Below are positions 1 through 4,736 of a stretch of 5,639 nt of DNA, piece by piece; positions within the stretch are counted from its first letter, which is position 1; each line of letters begins with the position of its first letter. The position numbers and the translations under genes were made by a program. The DNA comes from CBFGRV01 sp965651265 (lineage in GTDB: Bacteria > Bacteroidota > Rhodothermia > Rhodothermales > VXPQ01), in contig CBFGRV010000117.1 of NCBI GenBank assembly GCA_965651265.1, positions 1 to 5,639 on the forward strand, given 5' to 3'. Under the pieces are notes generated by a model. The model did no database searches. It was not told where the DNA came from and was given only the letters and a program-made list of their open reading frames with translations.

Positions 1-783
1 CTACCGCGGCTCCCGCGGCACGACACGGTGCGTGCCCAGCATCCGGCTGACGGCGTCTGTGGCGCGAGACGGTAACAGCGCGCGGAGCAGCGGCACCGTT
101 TTTACCACGAGCGGCTCGCGCACGTAGCGGCGATTGCGTTTGATGGCGTCGACGATGCGATCGACCACCCGCTCGGGCTGCAAGATGGGCAGCAGGTGTG
201 GAGCCTGCGCGCCTCCGGCGTAGAAATCCGTGCCCACCACACTGGGATGCACGATGGTGACGTGTACGTGCCGGTGCCCCTCCACGTGCAGCTCCTGCCG
301 GAGCGACTCGCCGAGTCCGGCCACGAACCACTTCGTCGCGCTGTAAAGTGCCTGGTAGGGCACGCCGACGATCGAGGCCACGCTCGCCATCATCACGAGA
401 TGCCCCTCGGGCGACGCGATGAGATCCGGCAGAAAGGCTTTCGCGATCCAGTGTACGCCCTCGGCGTTCACGCAAAGCATCCGGAGGTCCGCCTCCGCCG
501 GGATGTCGAGGTACGCACCCGTCGAGATCACGCCGGCATTGTTGATGAGGATGTCAATGCCGTCGACCGCATCGCGCAGCGCCGCAATCGAGGTCCGATC
601 GGTGACGTCGCACTGGAAGGCAACGGCGTCCGGAAGCGAAGACGCCACTTCGCGGACGCCCTCTCCATCCACATCCACCACGACCGCTCGCCCGCCCTCG
701 GCAGCTATCCGCTCAGCCATCAGGCGGCCCATCCCGTGAGCGCCCCCCGTGATCAGGACGCGGCGACCTGCGATCTGTGACAT
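1..783 (-). CDS. SDR-family NAD(P)-dependent oxidoreductase (classical SDR, SDR16C/17beta-HSD11-like)
   Basis: Complete 260-residue classical short-chain dehydrogenase/reductase, expected to be a cytosolic Rossmann-fold alcohol/ketone oxidoreductase. The cofactor motif TGGAHGMG is at residues 12-19. The second beta strand ends VVVDVD (about 34-39), and an acidic residue there usually favours NAD(H) over NADP(H). NNAG is at 81-84. The catalytic set is Ser134, Tyr147 and Lys151 (YSATK). The usual PG after the active site is PS (180-181), followed by a GTDF segment. The C-terminal tail, with a basic stretch and LLPSRATDAVSRMLG (about 237-250), resembles the SDR16C/17beta-HSD11-like branch; this is recalled family likeness, so the substrate is unknown. 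The ATG at 783 places the glycine motif at the normal distance from the N-terminus, although no good Shine-Dalgarno precedes it. The stop codon is the first three bases of the window. It diverges from folA. Confidence 0.9.
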   Translation of the reverse strand: MSQIAGRRVLITGGAHGMGRLMAERIAAEGGRAVVVDVDGEGVREVASSLPDAVAFQCDVTDRTSIAALRDAVDGIDILINNAGVISTGAYLDIPAEADLRMLCVNAEGVHWIAKAFLPDLIASPEGHLVMMASVASIVGVPYQALYSATKWFVAGLGESLRQELHVEGHRHVHVTIVHPSVVGTDFYAGGAQAPHLLPILQPERVVDRIVDAIKRNRRYVREPLVVKTVPLLRALLPSRATDAVSRMLGTHRVVPREPR

Positions 784-837
784 GGCAAACGGCAGCTTTT
801 CATCCTACATTTCAATGGACCAGGGAAAGCCCAAGAT
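784..837. promoter_or_regulatory. Short divergent intergenic region between the SDR gene and folA
   Basis: Only 54 bp separate the two divergent start codons, so both promoters must lie here or overlap the neighbouring coding sequence. On the plus strand AGGGAAAG (822-829) sits 8 nt before the folA ATG and can serve as its ribosome-binding site. No convincing -35/-10 pair was found on either strand. The region is assigned by gene arrangement alone. Confidence 0.4.
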
Positions 838-1401
838 ATGGCCCATCCAACCGACATCGAAGCCGGCATCCAAACCAGGGAATTGTCGAGCCCGCGCGGC
901 CGCCCCGAGCTCGTCATCATCGTCGCGCTCGCGGAGGGGAACCGCGTGATCGGCAGCGGCAATGACCTGCCGTGGCACATCCCCGAGGATCTCAAGCGCT
1001 TCAAACGGCTGACGACCGGGCACGCGATGATCGTTGGACGGCGCACCTTCGAGTCGATCATCCACCAGTTCGGCGCGCCGCTGCCGAACCGCCGCTTCAT
1101 CGTGGTGACCTCGAAGGGGCCCCTTCCGAATTATCCGCACATCGAAACGGTCGCTAGCATCGACGAGGCGCTCGAAGCCGTCACGGGGGATGACCTCGTC
1201 TACATCGGCGGCGGCGCCACCATCTACGAGCAGTTCCTCCCTATGGCCGACCGCCTCGAACTGACCATCGTCGAGGGCGAGCACGTGGGCGACACGTATT
1301 TTCCGGAGTACGAACACCTGATCGGCCGCGAGTTCGAGCTTGTGGATGTGGAGCGCCACGACGGCTTCCGCTTCGAAACTTACCGGCGAATCGAGAGGTG
1401 A
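838..1401 (+). CDS. folA: Dihydrofolate reductase
   Basis: A 187-residue DHFR that reduces 7,8-dihydrofolate to tetrahydrofolate with NADPH, feeding thymidylate, purine and methionine synthesis in the cytosol. Core motifs are in order: VALAEGNRVIG (29-39), then LPWHIPEDLKRFK (44-56) with Trp46 and the active-site carboxylate Asp51 (equivalent to E. coli Asp27), the NADPH-binding GRRTFESI (67-74), the YIGGGATIY cofactor loop (122-130), and the family-typical GDTYFPEY (151-158) with Thr153. The core normally starts at or very near the first residue, but here about 24 residues (838-909) precede it. A TTG at codon 16 is a possible alternative start but has poor ribosome-binding-site spacing, whereas the ATG at 838 has AGGGAAAG at a good distance. 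It precedes MIOX by 43 bp on the same strand. No thymidylate synthase gene, a common folA partner, is in view. Confidence 0.95.
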   Translation: MAHPTDIEAGIQTRELSSPRGRPELVIIVALAEGNRVIGSGNDLPWHIPEDLKRFKRLTTGHAMIVGRRTFESIIHQFGAPLPNRRFIVVTSKGPLPNYPHIETVASIDEALEAVTGDDLVYIGGGATIYEQFLPMADRLELTIVEGEHVGDTYFPEYEHLIGREFELVDVERHDGFRFETYRRIER

Positions 1402-1431
1402 GCGTGGCAGGGGCGACATCACATTAGATAC

Positions 1432-1437
1432 AGGAGG
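1432..1437 (+). promoter_or_regulatory. Strong Shine-Dalgarno site for the inositol oxygenase gene
   Basis: AGGAGG lies 7 nt upstream of the ATG at 1445. This fixes the MIOX start there, even though the reading frame stays open upstream to 1340 inside folA. The upstream 35 codons overlap folA and have no MIOX similarity. Confidence 0.85.
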
Positions 1438-1444
1438 CAACACG

Positions 1445-2323
1445 ATGACGCTGCAGCCCGACGAGAAACAACCCCTCAAGAGTATCGAGGAGTGGGAGGA
1501 TTTCGTGCTTGTCCGCTATCCCGAGGCCGGCAAATCCGCCGATCCGGCCAAGGACAAGGACGCATACCGCAATTACGACAACCCGGCCCGCGACACGGTC
1601 CGCGAGTTCTACCGGCTGAATCATACGTACCAGACCGTCGACTTCGTCCGCGAGAAGCGTGAGGAATTCCTGGCCTTCGATCGCATGGAAATGACGCCGT
1701 GGGAGGCCTTCGACTACCTCAACACGCTGGTGGACGATTCCGACCCCGACATCGACCTGTCGCAGCTTCAGCACCTACTGCAGACAGCCGAGGCCATCCG
1801 CGCCGACGGGCATCCCGATTGGTTCGTGCTAACGGGGCTCGTCCACGACCTCGGCAAGATCCTCTGCCTCTTCGGCGAGCCGCAGTGGGCCGTGGTCGGC
1901 GACACCTTCCCGGTCGGATGCCGTTATTCGGACAAGATCGTCTACTACGAGTTCTTCCGGGACAACCCCGATTCACAGGTGTCGGAGTACCAGACGCCGA
2001 CCGGCATCTATGAGGAGGGATGCGGGCTCGACAACGTGCTGATGTCGTGGGGGCACGACGAGTACCTCTATCATATCATGAAGGACTACCTGCCGGAGCC
2101 CGCGCTATACATGATCCGGTATCACTCCTTTTACGCGGCACACCGCGAGGGCGAGTACGATGTTCTGATGGATGACCACGACCGCGAGATGTTCAAGTGG
2201 GTCAAGGCCTTCAATCCGTACGATCTGTACTCTAAGGCGCCTGTGGCCCCGGATTGGAACGAGCTGCGGCCGTATTACGAGAAGCTAGTGGCGAGGTATC
2301 TGCCGGAGAAGCTGCGGTTTTAA
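1445..2323 (+). CDS. Myo-inositol oxygenase (MIOX, HD-domain di-iron enzyme)
   Basis: A 292-residue MIOX, which uses O2 to cleave the myo-inositol ring to D-glucuronate; animal MIOX is about 285 residues. All six expected di-iron ligands are visible: His110 (HLLQTAE), His134-Asp135 (VHDLGK), His204 (SWGHDEY), His227 (RYHSFY) and Asp260 (NPYDLYSK). The substrate-binding lysines of the mouse enzyme correspond to Lys138 and Lys264. The block LFGEPQWAVVGDTFPVGC (142-159) looks identical to the mammalian sequence as I recall it. NYDNPARDTVREFYRLNHTYQTVDFV (43-68) matches the conserved N-terminal region, and DDSDPDID (97-104) the acidic loop. The usual FYPWH is FYAAH here (229-233). It may be co-transcribed with folA, but the two have no metabolic link. 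No uronate isomerase, inositol dehydrogenase or transporter is in the window. The N-terminal 30 residues are less conserved. Confidence 0.96.
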   Translation: MTLQPDEKQPLKSIEEWEDFVLVRYPEAGKSADPAKDKDAYRNYDNPARDTVREFYRLNHTYQTVDFVREKREEFLAFDRMEMTPWEAFDYLNTLVDDSDPDIDLSQLQHLLQTAEAIRADGHPDWFVLTGLVHDLGKILCLFGEPQWAVVGDTFPVGCRYSDKIVYYEFFRDNPDSQVSEYQTPTGIYEEGCGLDNVLMSWGHDEYLYHIMKDYLPEPALYMIRYHSFYAAHREGEYDVLMDDHDREMFKWVKAFNPYDLYSKAPVAPDWNELRPYYEKLVARYLPEKLRF

Positions 2324-2345
2324 GGGAAGGAGATGGGAGATTATG

Positions 2346-2438
2346 AGGTCGGAGGTCGGAGGTCCGAGGTCCGATGTCAGATCGCCAATAACGATGCCTC
2401 CGACTTCCGACATCTGACCTCTGTCCTCTGTCCTCCGT
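2346..2438. repeat. Inverted array of 7-bp repeats (heptamer element) between convergent genes
   Basis: The left arm is five heptamers in perfect 7-bp register: AGGTCGG (2346, 2353), AGGTCCG (2360, 2367) and ATGTCAG (2374). The right arm is six reverse-oriented heptamers: CCTCCGA (2397), CTTCCGA (2404), CATCTGA (2411), CCTCTGT (2418, 2425) and CCTCCGT (2432). The arms are partly complementary: GTCGGAGG (2348-2355 and again 2355-2362) pairs perfectly with CCTCCGAC (2397-2404), and GTCAGAT (2376-2382) with ATCTGAC (2412-2418). The central spacer carries a small ATCG/CGAT stem (2381-2384 with 2392-2395) and a CCAATAA loop. It lies 22 bp past the MIOX stop and 39 bp past the ilvD stop. It could be a mobile or REP-like palindrome and could act as a bidirectional RNA hairpin, but no T-tract of an intrinsic terminator is present. 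Function is unproven. Confidence 0.8.
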
Positions 2439-2477
2439 CTGGACGAAGCGCGTGCAAACAACTCCCACCTCCCTCCC

Positions 2478-4175
2478 CTACTCATCCGTCACGCACCCTT
2501 CATCCGCCGGCTTGACCGTCTTGATGTATTTGTACAGGGTGCCGCGCGTGGCCTTGTAGGGCGGCGCGGTCCACGAGCGGCGACGTTCAGCGAACTCGGC
2601 ATCCGACAGATCCACGTCGATGGTTTTCGCGTCCGCATCGATCGTGACGATGTCGCCGTCGCGGACGAGCGCGATGGGCCCGCCGTCCTGCGCCTCGGGG
2701 CAGACGTGCCCGATGATGAAACCGTGTGAGCCGCCGCTGAAGCGTCCGTCGGTGAGGAGCGCGACATCCCGCCCGAGCCCCGCACCCATGATCGCGGAGG
2801 TCGGCGTAAGCATCTCGGGCATGCCGGGGCCGCCTTTCGGGCCCTCGTAACGGATGATCACCACGTCGCCCTTTCGGATCTTGCCCTTCTCGAGGCCCTG
2901 GATCATGTCCTCCTCAGAATCGAACACGCGCGCGGGACCCCGGAAATAGGTGCCCTCTTTGCCCGTAATCTTGGCGACGGCTCCCTTAGGCGCGAGGTTG
3001 CCGAAGAGGATGGTGATGTGCCCCGTCCTTTTGATGGGATTCTCGAGCGGCTGCACGATGTCCTGATCGGTGGAGAGCCCGGGGACCTCGGCCAGGTTTT
3101 CGGCGATCGTCTTGCCGGTGACCGTCATGCACGAGCCATCCAGCAGCCCCTCATCGAGCAGGTACCTCATGACGGCGGGCGTGCCGCCGATCCCGTGGAC
3201 GTCGGCCATGACGTAGCGCCCGCTCGGCTTGAGGTCGGCCAGCAACGGCACGTGGTCGCTCACGCGCTGGAAATCGTGCATGGTCAGGTCGATGTCGACG
3301 GATCGGGCCATGGCGATGAGGTGAAGCACGGCGTTCGTGGAGCCGCCGAGGGCCGTCACGACGACCATCGCGTTCTCGAAAGCCTCGCGCGTCATGATGT
3401 CGCGCGGCTTGAGGTCCATCTTGAGAAGGCGAAGCACGGCCTCTCCGGCGGCGAAGCATTCGGCGAGCTTCTGCTGGTATTCGGCCGGCGTGGAGGACGA
3501 ATACGGCAGGGACATCCCCATCGCCTCGATGGCCGACGCCATCGTGTTAGCCGTGTACATACCCCCGCAGGCGCCCGCGCCCGGGCACGCGCTACGGATG
3601 ATCGCGCGCCGCTGCTCGTCGGTGATGGAGCCGGCCAGGTACTCGCCGTAGGCCTGCGCGGCCGAGACGACGTCGCGCGGCTGCTCCTCGCCGTTGAATC
3701 GGGTGCATCCGGCCAGGATGGTGCCGCCGTAGACCATGATGGACGGGCGATTGAGGCGGCCCATCGCCATGATGCAGCCCGGCATGTTCTTGTCGCAGCC
3801 GGGCAGCGCCACGAGGGCATCGTACCACTGCGCGCGCACGACGGTCTCGATGGAGTCGGCGATGAGGTCGCGCGACTGCAGCGAGTAGCTCATCCCCTCG
3901 GTGCCCATGCTGATGCCGTCGGACACCCCGATCGTGTTGAACCGCATGCCGACCATTCCAGCCTCCACGACGCCTTCCTTCACGTGCTGGGCGAGGCGGT
4001 CGAGGTGCATGTTGCAGGGGTTGCCCTCCCACCAGTTCGCCACGATGCCGACCTGCGGCTTGTCGAGATCTTCCTCGCTCAGACCCGTGGCGTAGAGCAT
4101 GGCCTGGGAGATGCCCTGCGTGAGGGGCTGGGTGATGCGGCTGCTGTATCGATTCAGCTTGGTGGTGGTCTGCAT
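2478..4175 (-). CDS. ilvD: Dihydroxy-acid dehydratase
   Basis: Complete 565-residue IlvD/Edd-family enzyme. It dehydrates 2,3-dihydroxy-isovalerate and 2,3-dihydroxy-3-methylvalerate to the 2-keto acids that lead to valine, leucine, pantothenate and isoleucine. Visible ligands are Cys54 (GNPCN), Cys127 (GCDKNMPG) and Cys203 (GACGGMYTANTM), a set expected for a [2Fe-2S] cluster. Mg-site residues are Asp86 (VSDGI), Asp128, Lys129 (carboxylated in the family) and Glu454 (GMPEM). Ser480 in LLTDGRFSGG is the catalytic base. The length fits the shorter branch, as opposed to E. coli IlvD at about 616 residues. Sugar-acid dehydratases share the fold, but the motifs here fit DHAD best. The ATG at 4175 gives a normal N-terminus (RITQPLTQGISQAMLYATGL, 13-32). 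The bases just upstream are pyrimidine-rich in the mRNA sense, so no Shine-Dalgarno is seen. No other ilv/leu genes are adjacent. Confidence 0.96.
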   Translation of the reverse strand: MQTTTKLNRYSSRITQPLTQGISQAMLYATGLSEEDLDKPQVGIVANWWEGNPCNMHLDRLAQHVKEGVVEAGMVGMRFNTIGVSDGISMGTEGMSYSLQSRDLIADSIETVVRAQWYDALVALPGCDKNMPGCIMAMGRLNRPSIMVYGGTILAGCTRFNGEEQPRDVVSAAQAYGEYLAGSITDEQRRAIIRSACPGAGACGGMYTANTMASAIEAMGMSLPYSSSTPAEYQQKLAECFAAGEAVLRLLKMDLKPRDIMTREAFENAMVVVTALGGSTNAVLHLIAMARSVDIDLTMHDFQRVSDHVPLLADLKPSGRYVMADVHGIGGTPAVMRYLLDEGLLDGSCMTVTGKTIAENLAEVPGLSTDQDIVQPLENPIKRTGHITILFGNLAPKGAVAKITGKEGTYFRGPARVFDSEEDMIQGLEKGKIRKGDVVIIRYEGPKGGPGMPEMLTPTSAIMGAGLGRDVALLTDGRFSGGSHGFIIGHVCPEAQDGGPIALVRDGDIVTIDADAKTIDVDLSDAEFAERRRSWTAPPYKATRGTLYKYIKTVKPADEGCVTDE

Positions 4176-4248
4176 TGGGAGGTTACGGGTGCTGGTTACT
4201 GGTTGGACCGGGAGTGGGCGGTGTGGGCTTATTGAAAACGTATCGAAC

Positions 4249-4267
4249 AGGTAATGGATAGGTAATG
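4249..4267. repeat. Tandem AGGTAATG direct repeat with 11-bp spacing
   Basis: AGGTAATG occurs at 4249-4256 and again at 4260-4267, so the copies start 11 bp apart, about one helical turn. This places both on the same DNA face, as tandem regulator sites often are. It lies about 75-90 bp upstream of the ilvD start and about 150 bp upstream of the glsB-like start. Its role as an operator is inference. Confidence 0.5.
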
Positions 4268-4358
4268 CGGACTTTCTCGTCTGCTAATTGTTCTTCAATG
4301 TTACATACACCTGTCTCGAGAGCATCTATTCTTGTTGGAAAGCGCGGGTGCTGCGAAT

Positions 4359-4384
4359 GTGATCGTAGCACTTTCTACGATTAC
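4359..4384. promoter_or_regulatory. Perfect-core dyad / hairpin upstream of the glsB-like gene
   Basis: GTGATCGTAG (4359-4368) and CTACGATTAC (4375-4384) form a 10-bp inverted repeat with one G-T mismatch around a 6-base CACTTT loop; the inner 7 bp are perfect. It ends 28 bp before the start codon at 4413 and 18 bp before the ribosome-binding site. It may be a palindromic operator, or, if transcription starts upstream, a 5' leader hairpin. No T-run follows it, so an attenuator-type terminator is unlikely. Confidence 0.55.
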
Positions 4385-4402
4385 CACCCCGACCAAACGT
4401 TT

Positions 4403-4407
4403 GGAGG
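4403..4407 (+). promoter_or_regulatory. Shine-Dalgarno site fixing the glsB-like start
   Basis: GGAGG lies 5 nt before the ATG at 4413. The reading frame stays open upstream to an ATG at 4332, but the extra 27 codons have no ribosome-binding site, cross the 4359-4384 dyad and would put a non-family extension before the first membrane segment. Confidence 0.8.
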
Positions 4408-4412
4408 CACTA

Positions 4413-4676
4413 ATGGGAATTCTGGCTTGGATCATTTTCGGACTCATTGCCGGCGTCATCGCGAAACTCGTCATGCCGGGTGACGACCCGGGCGGCATCA
4501 TCATCACGATCCTGCTCGGCATCGCCGGGGCGCTGCTTGGCGGCTTCCTTGGATCGTTGCTCGGACTCGGTGGCATCGACGGCTTTAATTTCGGAAGCTT
4601 TGTGCTGGCCATTCTGGGCGCGATTCTCTTGCTGTTCATATACAGGAAGATGCGTCGTCCCGGACGGGCCGTGTGA
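4413..4676 (+). CDS. GlsB/YeaQ/YmgE-family small membrane protein (transglycosylase-associated protein family)
   Basis: An 87-residue inner-membrane protein with three predicted hydrophobic helices: about residues 3-21 (ILAWIIFGLIAGVIAKLV), 28-52 (glycine-rich, with GIAGALLGGFLGSLLG) and 60-77 (SFVLAILGAILLLFIYRK). The first loop carries MPGDDPGG (21-28), the signature of the family, in which helix 1 typically ends AKLxMPGxxPGG. The C-terminus is short and basic (RKMRRPGRAV), as expected for a cytoplasmic tail. Length is typical of the family (about 80-90 residues). Relatives are often induced by stress, and in some Gram-positive bacteria GlsB is linked to general stress proteins; no biochemical activity is established and the 'transglycosylase-associated' name is historical. 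It appears monocistronic, diverging from ilvD and converging on the metal ATPase gene. Confidence 0.9.
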   Translation: MGILAWIIFGLIAGVIAKLVMPGDDPGGIIITILLGIAGALLGGFLGSLLGLGGIDGFNFGSFVLAILGAILLLFIYRKMRRPGRAV

Positions 4677-4692
4677 CGGGTCATCCGCGGAT

Positions 4693-4722
4693 CTACCCGG
4701 CGGGCGGTGGCGCGCCGGGTGG
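4693..4722. terminator. GC-rich hairpin between convergent genes, possible bidirectional terminator
   Basis: ACCCGGCG (4695-4702) and CGCCGGGT (4713-4720) form a perfect 8-bp stem with a 10-base loop, extendable by one G-T and one C-G pair. It lies in the 60-bp gap between the stops of the glsB-like gene and the ATPase gene, so it could end transcription from both sides. No T-tract follows on either strand, so it is not a classical intrinsic terminator. Confidence 0.4.
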
Positions 4723-4736
4723 TCCGCCGATACTCT

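Larger units (their letters stand above)
4176..4412. promoter_or_regulatory. Divergent regulatory region of ilvD and the glsB-like gene
   Basis: A 237-bp gap between divergent starts that must hold promoters for both genes. The part from about 4230 to 4345 is clearly more AT-rich than the flanking DNA, as expected for promoters. It contains the direct repeat AGGTAATG at 4249 and 4260, a TCTCGAGA palindrome (4314-4321) and a large dyad (4359-4384). On the minus strand, TTACCT and TACGTT 17 bp apart, overlapping the direct repeats, are a weak -35/-10 possibility for ilvD. No strong sigma-70 promoter could be picked for the plus strand. Small open frames in this gap show no coding features. Confidence 0.55.

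Noticed and set aside
1425..1430. TAGATA as a -10 box for a separate MIOX promoter
   Set aside because: Only a partial match to the -10 consensus, no recognisable -35 at the right distance, and too close to the start codon for a normal leader.
1340..1444. Upstream extension of the MIOX reading frame into folA
   Set aside because: The 35 extra codons overlap folA, do not resemble MIOX and have no better ribosome-binding site, whereas AGGAGG sits 7 nt before the ATG at 1445.
805..1479. 224-codon open frame on the minus strand opposite folA
   Set aside because: It covers folA in antisense, has low-complexity composition and no recognised motif, and crosses the MIOX ribosome-binding site and start; treated as a shadow frame.
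2346..2438. CRISPR array
   Set aside because: The units are 7 bp and directly adjacent with no spacers, and they occur in two inverted arms, unlike CRISPR repeats of about 25-40 bp separated by unique spacers.
2333..2515. Small open frames on both strands through the heptamer element
   Set aside because: They translate the repeats into low-complexity peptides, overlap the ilvD 3' end and have no credible start context; a 7-bp period also does not fit coding constraint.
3018..4235. 405-codon open frame on the plus strand opposite ilvD
   Set aside because: It is antisense to a clearly conserved enzyme, is rich in His, Arg, Gly, Ala and Val with no recognisable domain, and is what high-GC codon bias produces on the opposite strand.
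4314..4321. TCTCGAGA palindrome in the divergent gap
   Set aside because: An 8-bp palindrome of this kind is expected by chance in several kilobases and has no supporting context.
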